A DNA stretch of 64,000 bases, taken from assembly GCA_947561715.1 (NCBI GenBank), contig OX387203.1:17174001-17238000 (forward strand). The letters are read 5' to 3'. Made by a program: the position numbers and the translations under genes. Origin of the DNA: Ascidia mentula. Lineage: Eukaryota > Chordata > Ascidiacea > Phlebobranchia > Ascidiidae. The notes under the pieces are model-generated. The model saw only the letters and a program-made list of their open reading frames with translations, was not told the DNA's origin and ran no database searches. Shown piece after piece: positions 32,593 to 45,907 of the stretch (the stretch's first letter is position 1; each line of letters starts with the position of its first letter).

Positions 32593-33667
32593 TGGGGCGG
32601 CATGATGAGAAGTTCCTCGTTCGTTAAACCACCGAGCTCGCTAAAACAGACATTAGCGAGGCGTTTACGAGCGAGGAACTCGGTACGAAAAATGGTATGC
32701 CGAGCACATCTCGTTAGGACCTCGTACAAGGGCGCAAAGAAAACGAGAGAATGCGTTACTTTTCAGGAGAAAGGGAACTTTGCGTCGCCTTAAGTCCCAT
32801 GTTTCTGAATGCGAGTTGCGTAATTTGACATAACTTGCGCATATGCGGTATAGAATATCGAATTTACCCCACATTTTTTGTTCGTTTACATTATTTAGGT
32901 AAGTTTACGACAATATGAGACCGAAATCACAAATCAAATTGTTGCTGTTTTAGGCTTAACAGTTAAGCAAATGTCCTAACATTGTACTGATCAATCTCAT
33001 TTTTAATTGTTATAAAATTTTTAAATTAAAATTTTACCACACATTGCGAGTTATTTAAATCATTTACACGCCGGAAACGTACGATAGGTATTAAAATACT
33101 CATAGTCTCCCAATTAATATTGTCAAAATTTTAAAAAATGCACAAGTTGAGAAATATCGTCAGAAAATTTACAATTGGCTATATTGTATTTACTTAGACG
33201 TTATGAAAAACAAACCATGCAAAATTGACACTAATATATACTCGAATGGTGTGGTTCTCTCGATCGTTTTCACAACGATGATTATTTTTGTAAAAATATG
33301 TTGTTTTGCTGTTAAATACCCTATATTTTAAAGCTTTTAGAAATCTTCACAAAAATATTAAAACATACCGCAAATGCAGGCAAGCAAAATTAAACTATTA
33401 CCCCCAAGTGAAACATATCCCATGAATACTTGGTTATTTTTGGCCTATTTTTATGACAAATAATTGCACAATATGCTGCCGTAATGCAGTTTTTCGACAA
33501 AAATTAGTTTAGCGAGTGATCTGAGATCCTCGTTAGTTAGCGAGGAACTTAACGAGAATCGCTTAGCGAGAACGCGGCTCGTCATACCAAAAGTTGCGTT
33601 AGCGAGGTTTTGCGTCAATAGCGAGCTCGCTAAACTTAGCGAGGTGTGCTCATCATGCCGCCCCTGG
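32593..33667. mobile_element. hAT-like non-autonomous element (1.07 kb)
   Basis: The left end reads cTGGGGCGGCATGATGAG. The right end in reverse reads CAGGGGCGGCATGATGAG. Flanks tttaggtt and gttaggtt form a near-perfect 8-bp target duplication, typical of hAT elements with CAGGGG ends. Subterminal sequence is rich in agcgag/ctcgct words on both sides. There is no ORF. A near-identical right end lies at 25223-25447. Confidence 0.8.
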
Positions 33668-35982
33668 TTAGGTTAAGGACGCATCCCACGGCAGTATCGG
33701 ATGCGTCCGTGTCAAGTACGAATGACTTATTGAAGCGGTCGTAAGGTACCGTTTCAACTGAGGGAAGGCCTCCTGGCATTGGTCGTCCCACTGGAACCGC
33801 TTTCCTTTTTCTGTCTGCCTGTGGAGGGGACCTGCGATCTTCGCATAGTCACGAATAAATTTGCGATAGTAAGATGTTAGGCCTAAAAACTGCCGGATCT
33901 CTTTCACATTACGCGGTGTTGGCCATTCGGAAACCGACTGTACTTTGTTGGGTTCGCATCGTATTCCGTCCTTCGACAACACGTGACCTAAAAAAGCCAC
34001 CTCCTCTTTGAAAAGCGAACACTTAGACGGCTTTAACGTCAGCCCCGCGCTTTGAATTCTCTCTAGGACGTCAGCTAGTCGATTTATGTGTTGCTCGAAA
34101 GTATTGGAGTAAACATTAATGTCATCCAGATACGCTAAGGCACCCCGCCACTCGATCCCGCTTAATACCATGCGCATTAAGCGTTGAAAGGTCGCTGCCG
34201 AATTACATAGACCCATAGGCATTACTTTAATTTCAAACAGACTGGTAAACGCAGTTTTCTCTTGCGAAGAGGCATCCATAGCGACCTGCCAATAGCCAGA
34301 TTTCAGGTCTAGCGTAGAAAAATACGCCGCGTTCGACATTTGGTCAAGGCTGTCGTCTATCCGGGGGATCGGGTAACTGTTCTTTTTAGTTAGCTCGTTT
34401 AGCTTGCGGTAATCGACACAAAAACGAGTCTCACCGGATTTCTTCCGAACCAACACGATCGGACTGCTCTACGGCGATTTAGACGGCGGAATCAGTCCTT
34501 GTTTGTCCATTTCTGCCAAAATCTCTTCCACTTTCGCCTTGTTGTGGTGGGGCATGCGGCGGAGTGGCTGTCGCACTGGAGCGTTATTTCCTGTGTCGAT
34601 CACGTGACGCACCACATCCGTGCGTCCAAGGTCAACGTCAGATGTTGAGAAGGCGTCCTGGTTGGCGCGAAGAAGGGCAAACAGCTCTCCTCTTTGTTCT
34701 TCAGTTAGGTGGTTTCCGATCTGAGCTTGCTCTATAATGCACTTAAACGGGTCACGGTTATCCGCTGTTTCGTGTGGTGACACCGAACAAATTTCTGCGC
34801 AGCCGCCAAAACAATCCGGGTGTTTACATTTCGCCGACGATCCATCGACTACCACACATGCGCCAGACATTGGACATTCGACATTGCCAAAGGCATAAAC
34901 AGGCGCTGCCTGGACGATCCTTGACCCGCTTGGTATTTCTACCGCTTCGTCCCCCAAATTCGCGACATAGACCCCAACAGTGTTACTCTGCGGCATCGTT
35001 ATACTCGTAGCCGTCAACAACCCATATTTTTCCACAAACCCGTCTATCTTCTCAGTTAGAAAAGGGGTTTCCCCGGTGTGCGGCTTTTGGCAAAAGTTTG
35101 CTGTTACACATACCTCGGTAAACGCGGGGATGATGACATCGTCGACGACGTACACCTCGGAAGGTTGTGGCAACGGCACCGGAGAATGCGAGAGTGGCAC
35201 GCTTGCATCCCCCGCTGTTAGCACGTTGGCTTCGTAGCAGATCTGGCATTTGTTTGACTGGAGGAAATCTAATCCTAGAATAAGGTCGTGCGTAAGATTG
35301 TCTACAATGTAAAAACTCGCGTGAGTCATCAATCCTCCCACTCGGAGGGGAAGCTCGACGCAGCCTTTTACCGCCAATTGCTGTCCGCCGGCCCCGACTA
35401 AGTTCTTCTTTGAGCACCTGTTTACCCGGTCGTGCTGCTCGGCGCTTAAGGAATGCCACTTTAGGGTATTAATCAAGCAGACACTGGAGCCGGTGTCCAA
35501 CAATGCACACATTCTCGTCCGGCCGACCAGTAAGTTGACAAACCGCAACGGCGCTGCGGGTGTAGTGGGTTTTTGTACCGACTTTGGCGCCAAACATTTG
35601 GGTGCATCTCGAGCTATACGTTTTTGGTCGAAGTGACATTTTATCTCCGGTGCGCGACGAATCGATCTGGAAAACGAAGGTGTACGTGGTATGTTTTGAC
35701 GTCCCTTGTGCGCATACCCGTGTGCGGGCAGTCGCGCCGCATATGGCCAAGTCCACCGCAACCATAGCAAGTCCGTTCTCGCACGTTGTTGTATTGTGGT
35801 CGTTCGCGCTTTATGGCATCCACTTGAGCTTGTAACTTCGATAAGGTGTCCTCGAACTGTGCGTTCTTTTCCTTGGAACGTTTCTCCATGTCTTCTAACT
35901 TTTTTAGTACTAATCCCATCTCTGATGCTTTTGTGCTTACCGCAGCGACTTGGACAAAGCTCGGTGTTTGTGTATTGACAAC
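33660..35982 (-). mobile_element. Gypsy-type LTR retrotransposon fossil 1 (minus strand, main part)
   Basis: On the minus strand, and in family order from the high-coordinate side, there are a gag tail with a zinc knuckle, an aspartic protease, a linker and a reverse transcriptase reaching the start of RNase H. The rest of pol and both LTRs are absent here. The gag part continues beyond a nested insertion at 40505-40650. It is a broken, truncated copy with several breaks, and the oldest layer of the nest. Confidence 0.85.
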
Positions 35983-36164
35983 TAGTGATGCACCGAAACA
36001 GCTATTTTTATATTCGGCAAAAGTTGCCGAATTAATTCGGCCGAATAAACCGAAACTAATTTTGGTATCCATCTCTTTAAACGCAATAAATTTAAACAAA
36101 ACATATACTGGATTAGATCTTATATCCTATCATACAGCCTTTTTTAAGAATAACCTCGTCTTCT
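35983..36164. mobile_element. hAT-like MITE, left half (interrupted)
   Basis: It begins TAGTGATGCACCGAAA next to ttgacaac. The matching right end, TAGGGATGCACCGAAA in reverse, is followed by ttgacaac at 40505-40512. That is an 8-bp target duplication inside the gag of Gypsy fossil 1. The element is rich in ttcggc/gccgaa words and has no ORF. A second Gypsy element splits it. Confidence 0.85.
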
Positions 36165-39100
36165 GTACTGTTTCATTATTGTCTCTATGTTGAGTATTGT
36201 TTCTATTGCTACCGTATAAAAGAACGCTTGTGACCTCTAAGGCGCATTACAATCAAGTCTGCAAAGCAATGAGTGCTTACGTGTGTCAGAACACTACATG
36301 GTGTCGGAAGTAAACTCAAGATGGATCAAGTTTTGAAGCCGCCTGGTCCGATGCAATGGACGGGAAACGTGGCACAAAATTGGAAAAGCTTCAGGCAGCA
36401 GTTTGAGTTTTATGTGACTGCAATTGGGTACGAGAGGAAAACTTCCAAGGAGAAATCGTCTTTATTACTTTGTACTCTTGGATCAGAAGGTATTACTTTG
36501 TACAACTCGTTCAAATTAGAAGCTGGCGATGAACTTAATTTTGCTACAGTTATAGAGAAGTTTGAAGCGTATTGCTGCCCAAAAAAGAATGTTACTTACG
36601 AGAGGTATAAATTTAATTCTTGTCGGCAAAAGCCAGAACAAAATATTGATCAGTTAACCACGGAGTTAAAACTACTGGCGAAAAGTTGCGAGTTTGAAGA
36701 TCTTCAAGAATCACTCATAAGAGACCGAATAGTGTGTGGTATTGCCAGTAATCAAGTCCGTGAAGCTCTCCTGCGGGAGGAGAAACTTACGTTACTAAAG
36801 GCCATTAACGTTTATCGTTCCAAAGAGGTTACTCAGAGACAAGCAGGATGTATCAACAGTGAGCCCCCGGAAATGTTCATCAATCGAGTGCCAATCAAGC
36901 TGTGCACAAGCACCAGAATTGCAAATTGTGCGACTGGCGTCATCAAAGGTTCCGATGTCCAGCTTATGGCAAAGTTTGCTTCAAATGCGGTGCCAAGAAT
37001 CACTTCTCGAGATGTTGTGACGTTCCCACTGGACCTAATCAGAGTCACCGAGGCGTTGCGGAAGTTTTCAAGGGTGGAGATGAAGAATTTCATCTTAGTT
37101 CAGTGAGTACAAATTCGTGTAATGATTGGCATGTTTCCCTTGAGATAAATGGGTCATTAATGCACTTCAAAGTTGACACTGGGTCGCAAGTAAATATTAT
37201 TACACGCCACGCTCTTAAACAACTTCAACAAAAGGCGCAAATAGTGGATTGTCAAACTGTGCTTCTTGACTATTCGCGTAATCGTATTCCGGTTGCTGGA
37301 AAATGCAACTTATCTGTTAAAAGGGATGGAAAAGTGTACCAGTTGGTTTTTGTTGTGGTGCACAATACAAATGCCTCTTTGATTATTGGCCTTCACGGGT
37401 CCGAAGTTCTTAACCTATTACATCGTGTCCAATCTGTTGAATCAAGTTGTACGTTAGTTGATCACGATTATAAAGATGTTTTTGTCGGACTTGGTTGCAT
37501 TCCAGGTGAACATACAATAAGACTGGACCCAGAGGTGATGCCTGTGGTGCACGCGTGTCGCCGAGTGCCGCTGGCATTAAGAGAAAAATTGAAAACTGAG
37601 CTTCAGCGAATGGAGGCACTCTGTGTAATTCAAAAAGTCAACGAACCCACTGCATGGGTAAATTCTCTTGTAGTTGTCAATAAACCAAATGGGAAATTAC
37701 GCGTGTGTCTCGATCCTAGGGACCTTAATAAAGCAATTATGAGAGAACATTTTGCGCTTCCCACCAGACGAGAATTGATGTCTCAGTTTGCTAATGCCCA
37801 ATATTTTTCAAAGCTGGACGCGTTGTCAGGATTTTGGCAAATGAAACTAACTGAAGAGAGTTCAAAGTTATGTACATTTAACACGCCTTTCGGGAGGTAT
37901 CGCTTTGTTCGTTTACCTTTTGGCATATCTTTGGCCCCCGAAGTTTTTCACAAAGCAATTCATTTGTTATGTGAACATATAGAAGGTGTGGACACATTTA
38001 TGGACGATATTATTGTTTGGGAAAGAACTAAGGAAGAGCATGACGATCGGCTGGAGAAAGTCCTCAAAGCTACACGACAGGCCAACCTTAAACTAAACAA
38101 AGAAAAGTGTTTGTTCGGCGTTCAAAGCTTGACATTCATGGGGGATTTGCTGTGTAAAGATGGATTAAAGCCGGATCCCCGCAAGATTGCTGCGATTGTA
38201 GAAATGAGAAGGCCGACATCTGTTAAAGACCTACAACGCTTTCTCGGAATGGTAAATTTCTTGGGGCAGTTCATACCCAATCTTGCTGCGAAATCAGCCT
38301 GTTTAAGAGATCTGACAAATAAACAGAGTGAGTGGAAATGGACACACATGCATGAGGCAGCATGGCTGAATTTGAAACATGTGGTGGCAAGTCAACCTCT
38401 TCTCAGGTTCTACGACCCTACGGCGCCCATTAAGGTATCAGCAGATGCATCTTTGGAAGGGTTGGGGGCAGTTTTATTGCAGCCGTTTCTGGGTCAATGG
38501 GCACCTGTTGCTTTTGCAGCTCGTTCACTTAGCAAGTCTGAAAAAAGATATGCCGAAATTGAAAAGGAGCTACTAGCAATTTCATTTGCTTGCACCACAT
38601 TTCATCAATATATTTACGGTAGATGTGTTTTTGTGGAAACGGACCACAAGCCCTTGATATGTCTATTTTCTAAATCGCTAAATGATTGTCCATTGCGCGT
38701 GCAAAGGCTTATGATTAAGCTACAAGCATATGATAAAGTAACATTTACCGCAGGAAAAAATATGTTCATTGCAGACACTTTATCTCGAAGCTGCCCACAA
38801 TTCGCTTCTTGCCACGAATCTGATGCTGTGGACGCCTATGTGGAAATGGTGCTTGATTCACTTCCAATACATGAGACGGTGTGGGACAATGTTAAAGTGG
38901 AAACCAGCAAAGATGTTCAGCTGCAAGCACTGTTGGAGATTATTACCCGTGGATGGCCTAAGAAACGGAGTTTGTGCCCACGGCAAGTACAACCATTCTG
39001 GGACTATCGATCTGAACTATCCAGTAACAGGGGAGTTGTTTTAAAAGGTTTAAAGTTTGTTGTTCCACAGAGTTTGCGCGCTAACTTGCTAGCAAAGATT

Positions 39101-40275
39101 CACGTCGGCCATTTAGGAATGGCAAAATGCAAAAATCGTGCACGTGCACTGATGTTCTGGCCAGATATCAATGAAGATATTAACAATCTTGTCATGAAAT
39201 GTCCTACTTGTATGATGTTTCGGCCAAAGTTTCCAAGTGAGCCTCTTCAACCTCACGAAAAACCCGAATTTCCTTTTCAAAATGTGGCCGCGGATTTGTT
39301 CTTCTGGAATGGGCAGGACTATTTGGTCATTGTGGATTACTTTTCCAATTTTCCAGAAGTGTTCAAGCTTGCAAGTACGTCATCAGCTGCTGTTATAAGT
39401 TGTATGAAACAAGCCTTCTCACGACATGGGATTCCATTTAATTTGATTACAGACAATGGCCCACAGTTCAGTAGTGCAGAATTTAAGGAATTCTCCAACG
39501 CGTGGAAATTTTCACACAAAACCTCAAGCCCATATTTTGCGCGATCAAATGGCCTAGCTGAAAAAGCCGTACAAGTGGTTAAAAACGTATTGAAGAAGTC
39601 GAGAGAAAGTGGCGAAGATTTTCATTTAGCCCTACTTGTTTACCGAAGTGCACCATTAGATTGTGGTTACTCACCAGCAGAATTGCTCATGGGAAGATAT
39701 ATTCGAAACAACCTGCCCGTTCAAACCGAAAACCTGAAGGTTAAGTCCTTACCATCAAGAAATTTTGGAAAGGAAAAGAAGGACATGGTAAAATACTTCA
39801 ACAACAGACACAATGTTCGTTCTCTTCCATGCTTAAAGTGTGGGGACTCTGTTAGAATTTTTAACAACGCCAACAAAAAATGGTCTATATGTGGTAAAGT
39901 TCTACGACGTGTGGCTCCCAGATCTTATCTTGTAAAATCCAACGATGGTGCGTTGTATCGTAGAAACCGTTCGCATTCAAGATTTGATGCAACTGTACAT
40001 CCGTATAATGAGTTTTATGTTCCTTCTAATAGTTCGCCGGTAATTAGTAGCAACGAGCCTGTTCAAAATATTGTCACTTTGTCACCTCATGCTGCAGTAT
40101 CACCGGATGGTGGATCGTCAACCAATGCCGTTCTTCCACGCAGGTCAAACAGAAATGTTGTTGCACCCAAACGGCTTATTGAATCAATGTAATTTTAGTT
40201 TCGTGCCTTTAATTTCCGTTGGGGAAGATGTTGCATTATTGTCTCTATGTTGAGTATTGTTTCTATTGCTAAAGT
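36165..40275 (+). mobile_element. Gypsy-type LTR retrotransposon 2 (+ strand, coding part largely whole)
   Basis: A gag frame (to 37106) and an overlapping pol frame (36902-40192) are both open. Overlapping gag and pol frames are usual in this family. Parts in order are gag, zinc knuckle, aspartic protease, reverse transcriptase, RNase H and integrase. A primer-binding-like tggtgtcgg word lies at about 36298. A 38-bp direct repeat (cattattgtctctatgttga and on) occurs near 36171 and 40233 at the two ends. The coding part looks whole and the element young; the terminal repeats are only partly recognisable. Confidence 0.88.
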
Positions 40276-40504
40276 TGATTTTTGTCATTTCTGTGAAAGT
40301 CAACAAATGAAACGAACACATTCGTACAGTTTAGGCTAAACAATGATTAACCTTTTCTAAACTTTGCGTATCAGCGTTAGATGCAGTAAAAAAGTTTCGG
40401 TTTTTGCCGAATTTTGCTTAAATATTCGGCCGAAACCGAATAATTGCGAAAACCTTAGTTTCGGCCGAATAAATTCGGCAAACCGAACTTTCGGTGCATC
40501 CCTA
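40276..40504. mobile_element. hAT-like MITE, right half
   Basis: This holds the right end of the MITE begun at 35983: ttcggccgaa-rich sequence ending TTTCGGTGCATCCCTA at 40504, then the second ttgacaac target copy. Confidence 0.8.
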
Positions 40505-40650
40505 TTGACAACGACTTGAGCTGCGGCTCTGAATGATCGCTCATATTTGATGGTATTCGGGATAGTGTCCGCGAGGCGCCGGTCTTGCAAGCCTTGCAGT
40601 AAGGTAATGTACAGAACCTCATTTTCTGATACACAAGTTGTGTTACTAGT
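40505..40650 (-). mobile_element. Gypsy fossil 1, gag piece beyond the nested insertion
   Basis: This continues the minus-strand gag of Gypsy fossil 1 from 35982, separated only by the MITE and the second Gypsy element. It is broken and incomplete. Confidence 0.75.
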
Positions 40651-42290
40651 TTTCTAAATAAATAAATGAGTAATAGGACGTGCTATGTATGTCGTAAACA
40701 CCAACTGTACTTATCCAATTGGATTCTCCCTCGCACGTTCAGTTGTGATTACGCTGTCGACAAAATGACCTCTGCTAATGTCAAAGTAATGAACCGGATG
40801 TTGTGACTAGCATAAAATCACTGATATCTATTAAACACTGGATAGCGAACTGATTGGTCTAAGAATGGGTTAGCATACTAACACCGAACTTGAAAGTAAT
40901 GTAAATTTGATATCAGTACCTCATAAAATAAATTTACTGTGCATGTATTCTTCTTTAATTAAGGCTTGATGTTTTTTGCGAACTACAATTGGTATTCAGC
41001 CTGGCATAAATGTGGCCTTGGTTTATTTCCAGGTGGGATTGTGATAGGTCACTAATTTGTGCACGATCATCCTGTGGCAATATTTTGTTTTATTGGTAGT
41101 TTTTGTTGTATATTTTGATACTTGAGGCAAATATGATTTTGCTGTTGCACGGATTGGATCAATTTTGAGTCTTAGATTAATTAAATTTTTTTTATAATGG
41201 CTATGAGCCAAATGACGTAAAAAATATGTTTTAGGAAACAAGTGGGATGCAAGCATTTCTTAGAAAATGCTGTAGACAACAAAGAACAGCCACCAGCTAT
41301 ATTTTACTCATTGGTAAGTGTGCATTGAAGTGATCTATGTTGGTACATGAGCAAGGTTAAGTAAAAATTGGAGGGCTTTTTAATCCATGGTATCCTAGTT
41401 TTTATACTATACACCAATATTGGAAAAAAATCATGTGTATTTTGTGCTACTAACCAACTATGTATAAACAATATACAAAAGAAATAAAATGGCATGGGCA
41501 CCGATAAAACAACAAGGTTTATTTTCAGGTGGTCAAGCAATAGATGGTCAACTACAAATATAAGAAGATGGAAGTGTGTTCCGGATGCAGAATATTCGAT
41601 AATTTTTGCAATTTGTGTAGTGAAAAATACCAGCTGTAACTTCAAGAACAGCTTTTCCACAAGTAGTTCAGGCCAACTAGTAACATGAAAGCATTGAAGG
41701 AAAGCAGGATTTGTACCAAAGCTTTTAAATCAATGTGAAAAAAAACATACTAATGTGTGTGTGTTTAACTGCTCTTGGATATATATATGTATATGTAAAA
41801 CAGATGTGATATTTTATTTCCTGAAATGATAGTGCAATGTAATTGTGCCTTCGCTAATTTTAAACCAGTGTTTAGAATTAGTTACTCTTTCAGACGCGCA
41901 TTTGTATTGATTAGCAGGAGAAAATTCATTTCAGTTTACATCTGTTTTGGCAGTGATATGTTTGCAGCTTTACACTTGTTTCACAATAAATCATTTTGAC
42001 TACTAAACGTTGTTGCTTTACAAATTGGATAAAACAAACACTGTACAGAAAAGTGGAATTTATTGGCCCTACCAGTACCAACGAAAGTCACAGTGTGACA
42101 CAAATTATTTCTGGATATTATTTTCATAATCATCATTGTTATCAATATTCACGTCACAAACAACAACAATAGACACACAAAGGATGTTGAAGTAAAGATT
42201 TTGATGTGGTTTGTAACTTCGCAGTTCGTACTAATCCCCGAGCATCGAAAATAAAGCACCCCAAAATCGCTAACCTCATTTGTGAACAAC
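40651..42290. other. No confident gene
   Basis: Possible donor at 41314 (cattg|gtaagt) and acceptor before 41528 (ttttcag). They flank short open stretches, for example WSSNRWSTTNIRRWKCVPDA. No domain is recognised, and the reading frame across them is not convincing. Confidence 0.35.
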
Positions 42291-42299
42291 GGAAAAGAA

Positions 42300-42960
42300 T
42301 TATGTTATTTTATGCAAGCGACAAAAGCGCGCAGCATTTGCCTACCGCCCACCGAAACAGGCTAACCCTAAATGGTCATGCCCCTTTATGCAACCATGAT
42401 GTGACACTCTAGTTTTCTTGTTTCCTACTCAATTGGCTTGAAATTTTTAACACATGAACTACAAGGTAATTCGAGTTGTCCTACCAAACCGTTTTCGTTT
42501 AAATACCGTCAATTTTATGCATGAGACAGAAGCGCGCAGCACTTGCTTGCTGTCTGCCGAAACAGGCTAACCCTCAATGGTCATGCCCCTTTATGCAACC
42601 ATGATGTGACGCTATAGTTTTCTTGTTTATTACTCAATTAGCTTGAAATTTTTAACACATCAACTACAAGGTAATTCCAGTTGTTCTACCACACAATTTT
42701 TATTTAAACGTTCTCAATTTGATGCATGAGACAGAAGCGCGCAGTGCTTGCCTACTGTCTTCCGAAGCAGGCTAACCCTCAATGGTCATGCCCCTTTATG
42801 CAACCATGATGTGACGCTATAGTTTTCTTGTTTATTGCTCAATTAGCTTAAAATTTTTGAAACACAAACTACAAATTTTCATTTTAATTCCGCAAATTTT
42901 ATGCAGGAAACTGAAGCGCATGAACACTTGCCTACTGTCCCTTGCTTATCACGTAAACCA
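42300..42960. repeat. Second tandem repeat, also 205-bp period
   Basis: The word agcgcgcag and the following ctaaccctcaatggtcatgc segment recur with the anchor G at 42327, 42532 and 42737, which is 205 bp each. A diverged unit follows at 42916. The sequence is unrelated to the satellite at 1-3683. Each unit also carries gcttgaaatttttaacacat and actacaaggtaatt. Confidence 0.88.
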
Positions 42961-43542
42961 TAATTTTCAAGCAAAAACGTTGGTCTAACACATTATTGGC
43001 CCCTTGTTTGACCATATGTGGGCTGAAAGAGTAGCAAAAATGCTTTTTTTCAATTATTATAAAAAATACACTCAGTTGCAATGTAGTGTCAATCCCAACT
43101 CTTTTCAGCACAATAACAATAAAAGTAGATACATATATACCTGGAATCCTTCTTTAATATCCTCCATATGGCAGTTTAAGCTACCTATGACAACTTTTCC
43201 AGGAAGTTGCTGTATATTTTCCAATGAAAATGTTAGTGCCCTATCACGAGGTGTAACAGTCGGTACCGGTGTATATATGAGAATACCATGTATATTTTTT
43301 ACATGGTTCATGCGCTCTTTTACTTGCCATTCCCACGTTATATCTGTTATGTTAATTTAAGGGTTGAATTACCTGAATCATTTCATCGCCAATATTATTG
43401 CATTACACATCCACAGATATGACCGTTGACCATTAGTAAAATAGAACACGAAACGGAGATAGCGTCCAACAATAGAGCGATAGATTCTATTTTCCCGCTT
43501 TAAATCGCTAATTGTGTCAGCTAACGTGCGCTATCTAACGAC
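42961..43542. other. No gene seen
   Basis: A short frame at 43004-43360 has no recognised content. Confidence 0.45.
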
Positions 43543-43545
43543 TAA

Positions 43546-44817
43546 AGGCTGATGCCCACTGCCGTCGTAAGCGCGTCGTAAGGGCCTTGCGATACGACGG
43601 TAACGACCGTCGGAGCAGTTGTATGCCCACTGCGTCGGAGCGCCGTCGGAGAAGCATTGGGCGGCGACGCCTACGACGAAAGAAGTCGATCTAACGACGC
43701 TACGATCGAGTAGAATTGAGTTTTACTCCGTCGTGCATCGTAACGAAATGGCTTGTTGTAGAGTTGAAAATATGATTCGCTGTGCTGTTCACAAGTGATT
43801 TAGGATTGTTTTGATGCTCACTACTGGTGAATTATGATTCAAGTTTATACATAAAAAAAAATTTCCTCATTTTTTATGATATTTACAACAAATTTGTGAT
43901 GATTTATGTCTGATCAAACTACAAATGAAAGTTTTTAATTATTTATAACATCTGTTATATTAAAACAACTATCATTGTAACAATTGTAATAGCTTACAAG
44001 TAAATGCAATTTTAGGACTCAATATATGTAAGAGTGAATATGTACAAGATGTTAGCGTGTAGCAACAGTAGTTTGTCAAAAAGTGCTTTTGTTACAGTCA
44101 TTTACTATTACTAGGACCAGGAATTTGACTGTCCATTGAATTTTTGACACAGAATGTGAGTATAGTTTTGCTCAAGTTACATAATGTTTAATATTGTAGT
44201 GTCAGTAGCTTTTTGTGGTTTGTCAGTAATAATTAAACTCAAAAAAAATATATATTTTGACAATTCAAAAAGATAAATTACCTTATGGAACAGTGATTGC
44301 TAGCAGAATACCCATACTTTAGATTGTACTTGATGCTTAAGCACTTAATATTGTCAGATATTTATATGTATTGCTGGTAACACCTTTAGTTCCTAACAAA
44401 ATTGACAAATTTATTGTTTACAGAAGAGAAAAAACAACAGATTATATTTTCAAGCAGTTGGTAATGAAGTGACCTACTTACTAGGCTTGTAATTGGGTTG
44501 TTTTTCACATAAAGCATGTTCTGTAAGGACCCACATATTCAAAAAATCATGTGTTTTGAAAGCGTGAATAAATTTTCAATGCATTAACATTGTGGTTGTG
44601 GAGCATTATTAATTATTTCTCTATAAACAAAATGCTTTGAAGAAGGTTTGCACGCGAACTTTTAACTTTACTGGAACTATATATAAAACACACCGAAGCA
44701 CAACGTACGATCGTACCAGTGTGCATGCAACGTCGCATCAGAGACGGTTTGCGAAATCGGGCGAGGCGCGGGTATTTCCCAATCGTTGTCGTATCGTTAG
44801 CCAGTGGGAATCAGCCT
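43546..44817. mobile_element. Harbinger-like non-autonomous element (1.27 kb)
   Basis: Ends AGGCTGATGCCCACTG (left) and, in reverse, AGGCTGATTCCCACTG (right) are flanked by TAA at 43543-43545 and 44818-44820. A 3-bp TAA duplication fits PIF/Harbinger. Subterminal DNA is rich in cgtcg/cgacg words. The interior is AT-rich without an ORF. Confidence 0.8.
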
Positions 44818-44820
44818 TAA

Positions 44821-45900
44821 TTGTCGACTAATGGGGTGACTAGAGAGTAAGGCATGTTGAAAAACTTTGTCCATTCTTTTGAATTTATTTCCCTGTAATA
44901 TTTGGCTACTAACATCCAAAGAAAATGATCCATGGCCAGGTACCAGTTGGTTCTCGTTGATGCACCAACTTGACAAAAAACATATAAATCCACTACATTT
45001 TGGGAATTCAGCCAACAGTGGGGTAAGGGCTTTATACAATATGCTTGAACAAAACAAATGTGTTTTTTTTGAGGTGGTCACATGTGGACATAATGTCTAT
45101 CCAAGAAATATTTTATCCTGTGTTGGTCTTTGTTGCAGTGTTGAATATCCAATTGTACTTTGTGCCACAGCATATGAGCAATATGTTTTGGGGTTCAGTT
45201 TCATCAACATTCCACATTGTACTGGTTTTAAACATGGTCTTCAGATGGTATATTGGAAGTTGTCTTTTCTTTCACATTATGGTATTGGGAGGAATAAATT
45301 CCTTTACCCCGCCCATTTCTTATTTTAAATTTTTGTTCCAACCTAGAAATTTGGATTTCTTTTTCATAATTTTCAACAAACTGATCTATTCTAGCAGAGT
45401 TGTTGTGGCGAATGTATTTGTTTCACTGTTACTGAAGTTTTGAAATGTACAAGAAACGCGTGCATAACAAGAAAGATTTGAGTTATTTTTCATTTGCATG
45501 GCGAAGATCGCCTACAAGCAATCTCGATGTTGTTCTGCTGAAAACAATAGCAATAACCTTTTCGCATAGCTTAGCAGATCAATATTTTTTTTTTATTTTA
45601 ATAGTCCGTTCTTCTGGCACATTAAAACGGAACTTGCTCTTGAAAGATTTGGAGAGACCTCTTTTGCTATTTGGAACAAGCATTCAATATGCTTTCGTTT
45701 TGTGAACTCTGCTGGCAGCTCATTTTCCCTACGATCTGTTCGATATGGTACAACTTGTCATCCATCTGTAAATTTAATGAAGAAAAATCATGCAATCTGA
45801 AAGAACTTAAAATCGTAAATGAACAACATAAAACATAAACACAAAATATATACAGTGCAAATTCGGTACGGTACATGTTATTTTGTACCAAGTGGTACAT
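44821..45900. other. No confident gene
   Basis: Two overlapping forward frames (44867-45328 and 45045-45443) are hydrophobic, AT-rich and unrecognised. They overlap in different frames, so at most one is real. Probably neither is. Confidence 0.35.
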
Positions 45901-45907
45901 GTACGGC

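Noticed and set aside
34774-35237. Forward ORFs opposite the Gypsy fossil
   Set aside because: They are antisense shadows of the minus-strand pol region.
44867-45443. Two long overlapping hydrophobic forward ORFs
   Set aside because: They have different frames, AT-rich composition and no recognised domain, start context or splice support.
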